This document shows positions 7,006 to 13,539 of a DNA stretch of 16,460 bases, one piece after another. The stretch spans positions 1 through 16,460 of the forward strand of contig JAFRQC010000071.1 of assembly GCA_017428805.1 (NCBI GenBank), given 5' to 3'. Positions within the stretch are counted from its first letter, which is position 1; each line of letters opens with the position of its first letter. The position numbers were made by a program, and so were the translations under genes. The notes beneath the pieces were generated by a model. That model did not search any database. It was not told the DNA's origin and worked only from the letters and a program-made list of their open reading frames with translations. Source of the DNA: Prevotella sp. (GTDB lineage: Bacteria > Bacteroidota > Bacteroidia > Bacteroidales > Bacteroidaceae).

Positions 7006-7037
7006 AAGGTGGAAGTGAATATATTCACTTCCACCTT
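7006..7037. repeat. Perfect 32-bp palindrome
   Basis: Sixteen bases (AAGGTGGAAGTGAATA, 7006-7021) are followed directly by their exact reverse complement (7022-7037) with no spacer. Each arm carries a GTGGAAGT unit. It could extrude as a cruciform or bind a dimeric protein. Confidence 0.85.
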
Positions 7038-7070
7038 ACTTCCACTTTCAAACTTCCCTAATCACCTGGA

Positions 7071-7131
7071 GTTTACAGGCACTAAAGTCCTAGTTTAGTC
7101 AGGGAAAACTGGGACTTTAGTGCCTGTAAAC
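7071..7131. repeat. Stem-loop with 20-bp perfect arms
   Basis: The arm at 7071-7090 (GTTTACAGGCACTAAAGTCC) is exactly complementary to 7112-7131. Inside the 21-base loop a further 5-bp stem (AGTTT 7092-7096 with AAACT 7106-7110) closes an 8-10 base apex. The result is a long hairpin that contains two copies of the AAACTNNGACTTT motif in opposite orientation. Confidence 0.85.
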
Positions 7132-7136
7132 CTCTG

Positions 7137-7224
7137 AATTCTCTAGAGAATTTCGGAGAAAGGTGCCTATAAAGTCGGAGAAAGATGGCATCTTTCTGGG
7201 AGTTTAAACTAACCTTTCTCCCAG
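7137..7224. repeat. Three consecutive short palindromes
   Basis: A 16-bp perfect palindrome AATTCTCTAGAGAATT is at 7137-7152. A hairpin with AGAAAGAT/ATCTTTCT arms and a GGC loop is at 7179-7197. A hairpin with CTGGGAG/CTCCCAG arms is at 7196-7224. They follow one another within 90 bp. Confidence 0.7.
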
Positions 7225-7383
7225 TTTGTATATGTGGAAGTGAAATAACATACTTCCACTTCTGAAATTATCTTTTATTAAAAGATATTTCATAATTTTA
7301 GTGGAAGTGGAAGTGAATTATTATTAATGTTCAATTTGTCAAAACTAATATGAAAAAGAAAGCCGAGGGATACAGAATGAATG

Positions 7384-7414
7384 AAAAAGCCGTCGGCATG
7401 TGAATGTCGGCGGC
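7384..7414 (-). terminator. Rho-independent terminator of the toxin-antitoxin operon
   Basis: On the minus strand an 11-bp GC-rich stem (GCCGCCGACAT / ATGCCGACGGC, with G-U pairs in the RNA) closes a TCAC loop and is followed by five T (plus-strand A at 7384-7388). It lies 25 bp after the toxin stop codon. Confidence 0.85.
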
Positions 7415-7438
7415 TCAAAGAAAACCCTCTGTAACATT

Positions 7439-7711
7439 TTAGAACAGGTCTGAGTGCGTGCCCGTTCGCAGGAACAGAAGAGTAAGTTCCGTATCGTTTT
7501 GTTCCCACGTCATCAGCCAGTCAGGCTCGATGTGGCACTCCCAGACGCCTTGCAGTTTGCCCGACAACTTGTGCGGGCGGTACTTTGCAGGCAACGAGCC
7601 GGTGGTAGCGAGCAACTGAATAGCGTCGAAAATGAGTTGCATATCGAGTCCACGCTTCTCGCAAAGTTTCAGGCTCTTGTCGAACCGCCTGCTATACTTT
7701 ACCAGGTACAT
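7439..7711 (-). CDS. Type II toxin of the YafQ/RelE family (90 aa)
   Basis: This is probably a ribosome-dependent mRNA endonuclease that blocks translation until neutralised by its antitoxin. Length and motifs match YafQ. The N-terminus is YLVKYSRRFDKSLKLCEKRG. The centre has YRPHKLSGKLQGVWECHIEPDWLMTWE (residues about 44-70), with the catalytic-region His residues in HKL and CHIEPDW. The C-terminus is LLFLRTGTHSDLF, the conserved R-T-G-T-H-S-x-L-F ending with the catalytic His. The start overlaps the end of the antitoxin gene by about 20 bp, which gives coupled translation, with antitoxin first as usual for this class. The intrinsic terminator at 7384-7414 closes the operon. The toxin looks intact. 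Confidence 0.93.
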   Translation of the reverse strand: MYLVKYSRRFDKSLKLCEKRGLDMQLIFDAIQLLATTGSLPAKYRPHKLSGKLQGVWECHIEPDWLMTWEQNDTELTLLFLRTGTHSDLF

Positions 7712-7985
7712 AGCCTAAGATTTTCTGGAACATATCATCCACACTCTCTGCTTGATAAACCGGTTCCTTGCCGCTGTGAACATCCTCAATGAGTTTCATC
7801 GTCTTGTCGTTAAGATATTCGCCAGTCTCGGGGTCGTAGAGGCGGGGCTTTATCTTTTGCTTCTTCACGGCCGTTACGCCTTTCAGCATGCTGATGGCCT
7901 TCTTGATGTCTTTCAGCATCGACAGGTCGCTGATGCTTACCAATAACTGGCCTGCTACGGGTGATTGTGTTCTTGTCGTTGCCAT
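7692..7985 (-). CDS. Antitoxin partner of the YafQ-like toxin (97 aa)
   Basis: Its position just upstream of, and overlapping, the toxin gene identifies it as the antitoxin. The sequence does not look like DinJ, the usual ribbon-helix-helix partner of YafQ. Residues 13-47 (LLVSISDLSMLKDIKKAISMLKGVTAVKKQKIKPR) suggest strand-helix-strand. Residues 48-97 (YDPETGEYLNDKTMKLIEDV...DDMFQKILGYV) look like the flexible toxin-wrapping tail. A later start at the Met of SMLKDI would remove the first strand, but the far upstream ATG fits the promoter at 8026-8033. It probably also binds its own promoter, as is common for type II antitoxins; this is inference. Confidence 0.8.
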   Translation of the reverse strand: MATTRTQSPVAGQLLVSISDLSMLKDIKKAISMLKGVTAVKKQKIKPRLYDPETGEYLNDKTMKLIEDVHSGKEPVYQAESVDDMFQKILGYVPGKV

Positions 7986-8025
7986 AATTCTAAATTAAAT
8001 GTTTCGAATATGAGTTAGATGCGTG

Positions 8026-8033
8026 CAAAGATA
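8026..8033 (-). promoter_or_regulatory. Probable -7 box of the toxin-antitoxin operon
   Basis: The minus strand reads TATCTTTG, a perfect TAnnTTTG match, about 40 bp upstream of the antitoxin ATG. The -33 box is weak: a GTTG is found at 8057-8060 with a long 23-bp spacer. Confidence 0.6.
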
Positions 8034-8109
8034 AGAAATAATTCGGAAATAACATGCAACTAAGTGAAAAAAGTGACGAAGTTTAACGAAAATCCCGCTA
8101 TTTCTTGAC

Positions 8110-8132
8110 GCGGACAGCCAATCGCCATCCGC
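8110..8132 (-). repeat. Hairpin GCGGATGGC / GCTGTCCGC downstream of the 287-aa lipoprotein gene
   Basis: A 9-bp stem with two G-U pairs closes a 5-base loop, about 30 bp after the stop at 8164. No T-run follows. The sequence AAGTGCGGATGGC is nearly the same as the arm of the hairpin at 6911-6945, placed on the opposite strand, so both look like copies of one dispersed element. Confidence 0.55.
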
Positions 8133-8163
8133 ACTTGACACCTCATATGGGGACTGTGATCAC

Positions 8164-9027
8164 TTATTCGGCGTAGACCAATTCCGTGTTATTAGGGAAG
8201 GCGCCAGAGAAGATAGTCGGTGAGCCGTGGATGATGGCCTTCGTCAAGTCATAGCAACAATCGAAAGCCCAGATGTTGATTTCCCAGACGCTGGAGGGGA
8301 TTTCGACCGTTGTCATCCCGCAGTATCGGAAAGCCCCGCTACGGATGTACCTCGTACCGTCGTTGAGGATAAGCGTCTCCAGATTGATACAGTTCTCGAA
8401 GGCTTCCTCACCGATTTCTCTCGAACCGTTGATTGTAACCTCCTTGAGGCCAGTACAGCCCTTGAAGCCCTGAACCACCTCCACACTGCCGGGAATATCT
8501 ATTCCCTGAAGAGTCGTACAGTCTCTGAAAGCATCTGCCCCGATAGTATGCAGATATGCACCAAACTCAAATTTGACGCTTGTCATACTGTAGCAGTCCA
8601 GGAAAGCCTCCACTCCGATCTTTCTCACGGATGCCGGAATGAAAATCCCATCCAGTTCCTTGCATTTTTTAAATGCCCGTGGGAGGATGCTCGTCACTTT
8701 ATAGTCACGTTTGTTGTACTTCACCTTCTCAGGGATGTCCACCTGGACATAGTTGCCACCTGTGCCCTGCATCTGCTTCAAGCCGACCTCGTAGTTCTTC
8801 GTGTCAGTGACCTCAAACTTAAGGCAGACCTTGTCCTTCACCCATTTCTTATTGAGATACTTCCAACACTCGACATTCACGTCGAACGTCTCAGCACCGC
8901 CCCTTTCACCGGGATCGTCTTGTTCCTCAGACTCTGGCAGAACAGGCACAGAAGGATTGTCAACGGTACAGCCCGTGAGGAGGCACGCAAAGACCGCAAT
9001 CACCAAATAACTTTTCATCGTCTTCAT
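8164..9027 (-). CDS. BspA-type leucine-rich repeat lipoprotein (287 aa)
   Basis: The lipobox L-T-G-C puts the lipidated Cys at residue 20. An acidic Pro/Glu linker follows (DNPSVPVLPESEEQDDPGE), suggesting surface export in Bacteroidota. Residues 45-105 form a non-repeat domain. Residues about 108-283 are LRR_5 (BspA/TpLRR) units of 22-24 residues: LPRAFKKCKELDGIFIPASVRKIG, EAFLDCYSMTSVKFEFG, DAFRDCTTLQGIDIPGSVEVV, EAFENCINLETLILNDGTRYI, and GAFRYCGMTTVEIPSSVWEI. In BspA this fold binds fibronectin and fibrinogen; the ligand here is unknown. The third unit is shortened (VVQGFKGCTGLKEVTI). It is the last gene of the surface-protein run, separated from the 966-aa gene by 69 bp carrying a strong hairpin. 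No consensus promoter lies in that gap. Confidence 0.9.
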   Translation of the reverse strand: MKTMKSYLVIAVFACLLTGCTVDNPSVPVLPESEEQDDPGERGGAETFDVNVECWKYLNKKWVKDKVCLKFEVTDTKNYEVGLKQMQGTGGNYVQVDIPEKVKYNKRDYKVTSILPRAFKKCKELDGIFIPASVRKIGVEAFLDCYSMTSVKFEFGAYLHTIGADAFRDCTTLQGIDIPGSVEVVQGFKGCTGLKEVTINGSREIGEEAFENCINLETLILNDGTRYIRSGAFRYCGMTTVEIPSSVWEINIWAFDCCYDLTKAIIHGSPTIFSGAFPNNTELVYAE

Positions 9028-9056
9028 ATTGTTTCATTTTAGAATCTGTTAGGTTA

Positions 9057-9090
9057 GGACCTCACACGGGGACTGTCCCCGTGTGAGTCC
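9057..9090 (-). repeat. Strong hairpin between the 966-aa and 287-aa genes
   Basis: CTCACACGGGGAC (9061-9073) is matched exactly by its reverse complement at 9075-9087. The flanking GGA/TCC lengthens the stem past a single bulge. It starts 7-10 bases after the TAG of the 966-aa gene. No T-run follows, so partial termination or protection of the upstream mRNA end is more likely than a full stop. Confidence 0.75.
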
Positions 9091-9096
9091 AGTGTG

Positions 9097-11997
9097 CTAA
9101 CGGACACGACTACGAGAGTACGTAGGTGCGGGCTTGGCTTTCACCTTGAACGCACCTTCCTTGCCGTCTTTCGACCGTACAAAGGCGATGGCAAAGATGT
9201 TGCCGTCAGCGTCCTTACAGAGACGGAACACGGCCTTCTGGGTGTTCTCAGTGGTAAAGTCTATCACATTGGTCTCGGTGTAGCCTCCAGCGGGATCGAT
9301 GAAGGCACCGAAGCTAATGAACATACCACTGCCCTCACTCACGTACATCTCCTCGCCGAACATATCGTCCGGGAATCCGTAGATGGTTCCCCAGGCGGTC
9401 GTGTAATAGACGGGATCCTCCTTGAACCAGTTGACTGCATTGAACCTGTTGCCTTCGATATCCTCTGTGACACTCCACTCAATCATGTCTTCCGGACCGT
9501 CGAGTTTGGTGACCTTACCATCAATCATATAGGTATTCAGCCCCAACTCATTGGCCTTCTTCAAGTCTTTGTCAGAGATTTCATCACCGCAGGGGCTTTC
9601 GCCACCGCCACCGCCACCACCCTCGTCAATAATGGTGATATGGGCAGTGGCAGCCCAGTTTAACTTGACCACATCATTGACATTAACGGAGAAGAAGGCT
9701 GTGAGTGTGCCCTCGGTGGCATCTGCTGCAGGAATGAAGGTGGCAAGTGCGATACCCTCTTCGTTAACCGAAGTCCATTCCGGCTTGCTTGTGCCGTTCT
9801 CTGCAGTGAAGTTGATTACACCGCTTTGAGCAGGCACCCACTCGCCATTTTCGTTCTTCAATTCACGGAAACGGATTTCTGCCGTTTCACCCTTCTTTAT
9901 TTCCACCTCAGGTGTCAGGCACTCAAGACTGTATTTTTTTATAATGGTGATAAGGGCGACCGCGCTCGATCTCCAATCCAGACCGGTCTTCGGATCGAGA
10001 ATGATGGTGCAGTCGCCTTGGACTGTGCCCAAGGTGGCATCAACGTCGGTGGGAGTGAACCCGACGATTGCGATGCCCTCGGCGTTGGTTGTTCTCCATT
10101 CCGGTGTGCAGATGCCGTTCTCAGCTTTGAAATTGATGGTCTTATCGGGACAGGGCTCCCAATTTCCTTTCTTGTACTCCAAGAGCTGGAACCGGATTTC
10201 CGCCATTCCACCCTGCATTATCTCCACTTCAGGTGTCAGGCACTCAAGTCTGTATTTATTCAAGAAGAAGTTCGTCATTACCGAGCCTATACAAACATTA
10301 CCCTCGGCGTCCGTGAAGGAGAAGCTGGCCTTGAGAATACCATTATCCTTATCATCATCCATAGTGTAAGTAGTCAGAACCTTACCCTCTGCATCGGTCA
10401 GGGCATAATCAGGCGCGCAGCTGCCGTTCGTGGCTTCGAATTGGATATACTGATACGGACATGGAACATAGTCGTCACCTTCCTTCTTCAGCAGTTCGTA
10501 TTTACAATCCCATGGCATATAAATATAGTAATCGACAGCTTCTGAAAAAGGTGCAATTTTCTTTATCTTATACAAATCCGTCTTAAACTTCGTGACAGCC
10601 TCTCCATGCCATTCGTTGCCATCGGGAAGATTCATATTGCAGAAGGCCGTGACGGAGCCTTCCACGAAGTTCTGATCGGGTTTAAAGGTAATTGTCGCTA
10701 CACCATCAATTTCCGTAAAGTCTAACATATTGCTGAGAGTACCGTTTTCGACATTGAATTCGACAAGTTTGTCAAAACAGGGCTCCCATTCGTATTTCTC
10801 AAAATCATACTTGAGGAGTCGGAACTGAACGGGGATTTCGCCCAAATTATCGCCACACAAATTAACATAGGGCGTAAGGGCTTCAAGCATGTATTCCTCT
10901 CCCTTTATCACCTCAGTGGTAGCGGTTCCAAACCAGTAGCTGCCACCTATAAGCTGGACTTTGCAGCTGGCTGTGACAGAGCCTTTCTTGAAGTTTTTAT
11001 CAGGCGCGAAATCAACAGTCACCTTACCCTCTTCATCCGTCTGTTTCGACTGAGCATTGAGGGTTCCGTTTTCGCAAGTAAAGTTGATGTCTGTTGCCCT
11101 GACGGGATTCCATGTGCCTTTATCATACTCCATAAGCTGGAACTCTACCGTAACGGCCTCATCCTTCCAGAAATACTGTTTGGGCTGGCACCTAAGCTCG
11201 AACTTTTCCACAGCGAAGAGGGCGGTGGAAGTGTACATCATCGATACGCCGTTGACATATCCGCGGAAACTTGCCTGAACACTGCCTCTGTCGGCATATT
11301 CGCTACTCGGGGTAAAGTCGACACTGACCATTCCTTTGGCGTCTGTGACAGCCTCCTTAACGGAACAAGTACCGTTCTCAGGAGTGAAGGAGATGGTCTT
11401 ACCTGCTGCCGGTCTTAAAGCGCCGTTGACTATTTCAATGAGCATAAATTGGGCTGTACCCACTGTTGTGATGGACTGTACGGGAGTAAGGCACTTAAGC
11501 ACGTAGTATTCGTCATTTATACTCACCTTGATGGTATCGGTCAGCAGGCCGTCTTTGCTCGCAAGCGCCACATAGCCCATGCGATCGTTGCCCTCATGCT
11601 TAGAGACATTGCACACCAGTCGGTCTGCCTCTTTTCTGGCCACCTTTATCCAAGGGTCGGAAGTTTCCACCTCATAGTCGATGTTCGTCTTCACCTCGGC
11701 AGCAAACATCGCTTCATAGCCTTCAGCAGAGGCCAGAGAGACATGCACCACTTTGGGATCGACAAACAGATAGTCGGGCAAGCCCTTGACGCTCTGCACC
11801 TTGTCGAAGAGATACAGGTCGGAGCCTACCTCATGGTTCACCGTGAATCCCGGAGGCGAAACCTGGAAGTCCACGCTGCTCACCTTGGCAGGATCGTAAG
11901 GGATACGGTTACCATCCTTATCGATCACCATAATCGTCTGTGCCATGGCGACGATGCTGAGCATCATCATCCATATGAAAAGGAATAGCTTCTTCAT
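9097..11997 (-). CDS. Large secreted protein with BACON-like domain and six Ig-like repeats (966 aa)
   Basis: The signal peptide ends near AMAQ (residue 20). Residues 21-45 (MVIDKDGNRIPYDPAKVSSVDF) form a small module common at the N-terminus of Prevotella surface proteins. Residues about 84-161 resemble a BACON domain (SDPWIKVA ... DTIKVSI). Six Ig-like repeats of about 100 residues follow, at about 165-262, 266-364, 370-474, 477-578, 582-685 and 689-790. Each has a (F)xxENGT core (207, 309, 417, 523, 626, 733) and a D-A/E-E-G-x-x-x-V-x-F strand, like group-1 bacterial Ig (invasin-type) domains. A run of seven glycines (793-799) joins them to a C-terminal domain (800-966) that I do not recognise. 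The start overlaps the stop of the 144-aa gene (ATGA), so the two are translationally coupled. The likely role is a surface stalk or adhesin. Confidence 0.85.
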   Translation of the reverse strand: MKKLFLFIWMMMLSIVAMAQTIMVIDKDGNRIPYDPAKVSSVDFQVSPPGFTVNHEVGSDLYLFDKVQSVKGLPDYLFVDPKVVHVSLASAEGYEAMFAAEVKTNIDYEVETSDPWIKVARKEADRLVCNVSKHEGNDRMGYVALASKDGLLTDTIKVSINDEYYVLKCLTPVQSITTVGTAQFMLIEIVNGALRPAAGKTISFTPENGTCSVKEAVTDAKGMVSVDFTPSSEYADRGSVQASFRGYVNGVSMMYTSTALFAVEKFELRCQPKQYFWKDEAVTVEFQLMEYDKGTWNPVRATDINFTCENGTLNAQSKQTDEEGKVTVDFAPDKNFKKGSVTASCKVQLIGGSYWFGTATTEVIKGEEYMLEALTPYVNLCGDNLGEIPVQFRLLKYDFEKYEWEPCFDKLVEFNVENGTLSNMLDFTEIDGVATITFKPDQNFVEGSVTAFCNMNLPDGNEWHGEAVTKFKTDLYKIKKIAPFSEAVDYYIYMPWDCKYELLKKEGDDYVPCPYQYIQFEATNGSCAPDYALTDAEGKVLTTYTMDDDKDNGILKASFSFTDAEGNVCIGSVMTNFFLNKYRLECLTPEVEIMQGGMAEIRFQLLEYKKGNWEPCPDKTINFKAENGICTPEWRTTNAEGIAIVGFTPTDVDATLGTVQGDCTIILDPKTGLDWRSSAVALITIIKKYSLECLTPEVEIKKGETAEIRFRELKNENGEWVPAQSGVINFTAENGTSKPEWTSVNEEGIALATFIPAADATEGTLTAFFSVNVNDVVKLNWAATAHITIIDEGGGGGGGESPCGDEISDKDLKKANELGLNTYMIDGKVTKLDGPEDMIEWSVTEDIEGNRFNAVNWFKEDPVYYTTAWGTIYGFPDDMFGEEMYVSEGSGMFISFGAFIDPAGGYTETNVIDFTTENTQKAVFRLCKDADGNIFAIAFVRSKDGKEGAFKVKAKPAPTYSRSRVR
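9628..11505 (-). repeat. Six tandem Ig-like repeat units within the 966-aa gene
   Basis: About 310-bp units encode the repeats. The last two (about 9628-10254) share the opening LECLTPEVEI and are the most alike, which suggests a recent duplication. The fourth is the most divergent (TNGS instead of ENGT). Confidence 0.7.
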
Positions 11998-12428
11998 TTG
12001 CGTACGACTTTAATGGTGACACTTCCGTCTTTCACGATATAGACCCCACGAGGGAGTTCGGAGAGAGACTTGATCTGCTTCTTCACCATCTTACCGCTGA
12101 GGTCGTAGGCATCGAACTTCTCGGAAAGCAGGTCGAGACCAGTAGCCCTCACGTCGCGGATGGCGGTGCTGGTGTTCTCGAAGGTCAGCTTCTGCAGATT
12201 CTCGATGGGCCACGAGAGCGTCGTCGAGGGACTGTTGGAGGTGATGGACACATAGCCGTCGGCATAGGTCAGTTCAGGCATGTCGGCAAAGAGCACTTCG
12301 CTCTTGTTGCCATCGTTGAGCCATACGATGATCTTGGCATCATCTGCCCAAGCGCCTATGGAGCTAAGCAAGGTGAGGAGCAGCGCCACCGCTGCCCTCA
12401 CCAGGATGTAGTTCTTGCTTTTCATCAT
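11994..12428 (-). CDS. Small secreted protein with C-terminal sorting-like tail (144 aa)
   Basis: A signal peptide spans about residues 1-28 and ends at GAWA. The short middle (IIVWLNDGNKSEVLFADMPELTYADGYVSIT) and the segment ENLQKLTFEN form the small beta module that precedes many Prevotella tails. It resembles the first module of the 966-aa protein next door. The end (FDAYDLSGKMV...LPRGVYIVKDGSVTIKVVRK) matches type-A sorting-like C-termini. There is therefore almost nothing between the export signal and the sorting tail. It may act as a minimal surface subunit or a partner of the large protein, with which it shares an ATGA start/stop overlap. It lies 24 bp after the 351-aa lipoprotein gene, which supports one transcript. 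Confidence 0.82.
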   Translation of the reverse strand: MMKSKNYILVRAAVALLLTLLSSIGAWADDAKIIVWLNDGNKSEVLFADMPELTYADGYVSITSNSPSTTLSWPIENLQKLTFENTSTAIRDVRATGLDLLSEKFDAYDLSGKMVKKQIKSLSELPRGVYIVKDGSVTIKVVRK

Positions 12429-12452
12429 AATATAGTTTTAGTAATATGTCTG

Positions 12453-13508
12453 TTATTGTAAAATCAAACCTTTCTTGACAGCACCGGAGAAGGAGAAAGC
12501 GGTGCCGTCGTAGGTCGTGGCTTCGGGACTGACCTCAATGACATACTTCATCGCACCGAACTGGATCTGATAGCCGCTTCCGCTCTTAGTGACCTTCAGC
12601 TTGCCTGCGTTGCCATACTCATTGCTGTAGGCGTAATACATCTTGTCCTTCGCATCGTCGCTACTTAGTCTGCTCACGCACACATCAAAGCTGGTAAATT
12701 CACCTGTGGCAAGCTCAGCGGTACTGCCGTTGGTAACCTTATAGACAATGCTGACCACATCGAAGGGATCGGAGCCTCCGAATGTGTCGCTGTTGGCTAT
12801 CTGGATGGTGTAGAAGGTGTCGTTGCCGTTGGCGACATCTGCCTTCCAGTGGGCATCGTAGACGGAGAAGGTCGTGCCGTCGACTTTCACCGAGGCGCCG
12901 CCTCTAGCTGCGCGATCATCTCTGACCCTCGAGTAGTACTCGATATTGCGTTCAACTACGGTGCCATCGAGTTCAACTTCGGCATCGAAAGCACAGGTCC
13001 ACACGTCGGAGTCCCACTTGGTGTCGGCCTCACGAAGCATGAACTCTACCCATCCACCTTGCTGAATGCCGCTGAACGTGAAGAAATCTCTATAATAACA
13101 GAGGTAGCCAGCAGAGATGATATCGCCGCCCAAGGTTGTGACGTATTTACAGTAATCCTGGGTGTACTCCTTGGACATCTGATAAGCATCGCCATCGTAT
13201 TCGCTGTAGAAGACGATGTCGTCAGGGAACTTGTAGTCACAGGGGTAGAAATTGTACGTCCACTGATACGTGTCCTGGCCGGCAATCAACATTCGGTAGG
13301 TCTCAATAGGAGTACCCGGGTTGTAGATAACCAGAACAGAGTCCAACTGCCAGATCATCTCTGTCTGAACCATGTCCTTCTCTTTCTGTGTAGGACCTTG
13401 CTCCTCTGGTTCTTCAGGAATGACAACAGGATTGTCGGTAATGCCGTTCGTACACGCTGCCATCAGGCACATAAACACTGCGATTGATAAATACTTGAAA
13501 GTTTTCAT
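12453..13508 (-). CDS. Surface lipoprotein of unknown function (351 aa)
   Basis: The lipobox L-M-A-A-C puts the Cys at residue 19. The linker TNGITDNPVVIPEEPEEQ is very like that of the 287-aa lipoprotein in the same gene run (DNP..V..PE..EEQ). The mature protein appears to be all-beta and rich in Tyr, Asp and Thr. It has a calycin- or jelly-roll-like alternation, for example WQLDSVLVIYNPG, TYQWTYNFYP, GGWVEFMLREADTKWDSDVWTC and KLKVTKSGSGYQIQFGAMKYVIEV. I do not recognise a named family. The ending, GTAFSFSGAVKKGLILQ, is not a sorting tail. It is 31 bp downstream of the 878-aa gene and 24 bp upstream of the 144-aa gene. Confidence 0.8.
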   Translation of the reverse strand: MKTFKYLSIAVFMCLMAACTNGITDNPVVIPEEPEEQGPTQKEKDMVQTEMIWQLDSVLVIYNPGTPIETYRMLIAGQDTYQWTYNFYPCDYKFPDDIVFYSEYDGDAYQMSKEYTQDYCKYVTTLGGDIISAGYLCYYRDFFTFSGIQQGGWVEFMLREADTKWDSDVWTCAFDAEVELDGTVVERNIEYYSRVRDDRAARGGASVKVDGTTFSVYDAHWKADVANGNDTFYTIQIANSDTFGGSDPFDVVSIVYKVTNGSTAELATGEFTSFDVCVSRLSSDDAKDKMYYAYSNEYGNAGKLKVTKSGSGYQIQFGAMKYVIEVSPEATTYDGTAFSFSGAVKKGLILQ

Positions 13509-13539
13509 ACTGTTTAAGTTTTAATTATTAATAAAATAG

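Larger units (their letters stand above)
6809..7183. repeat. Five copies of AAACTNNGACTTT in both orientations
   Basis: The 13-base motif occurs at 6809-6821 and 6831-6843 (direct, 22 bp apart) and at 7106-7118. It occurs inverted at 7084-7096, and inverted with one or two changes at 7171-7183. The central two bases vary (CC, CA, GG, AG, CC) while the two halves are conserved, the pattern expected of binding sites or of compensated stems. Confidence 0.65.
6954..7314. mobile_element. Candidate MITE-like element, 361 bp, with 17-bp terminal inverted repeats
   Basis: The left end ACTTCCACTTCCACTAA (6954-6970) is matched exactly by its reverse complement at 7298-7314. Weaker similarity continues about 10 bp inward. 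Further copies of the half-unit GTGGAAGT/ACTTCCAC lie inside, at 7008-7017, 7026-7035, 7038-7045, 7234-7241 and 7252-7259. No transposase is encoded and no clear target duplication is visible, so the mobile-element label is tentative. A structured RNA or a replication/recombination site is an alternative. Confidence 0.45.
6727..7383. other. Gene-free region rich in palindromes and iterated motifs
   Basis: I see no convincing coding sequence in these roughly 650 bp. A possible 61-codon plus-strand frame at 6913-7098 runs through palindromes and has no family resemblance. The stretch holds a plus-strand terminator-like hairpin, a 361-bp segment with terminal inverted repeats, several perfect palindromes and two families of short repeated motifs, each listed separately. 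It lies between the promoter of the YD-like gene and the terminator of the toxin-antitoxin pair. Confidence 0.7.

Noticed and set aside
6913..7098. 61-codon plus-strand frame in the gene-free region
   Set aside because: It begins inside a terminator-like hairpin and crosses the 32-bp palindrome. Its hydrophobic composition is a by-product of T-rich DNA.
6954..7314. Target-site duplication flanking the 361-bp inverted-repeat segment
   Set aside because: The flanks are both A/T-rich, but I find no exact direct repeat that is convincing, so insertion cannot be shown from this window alone.
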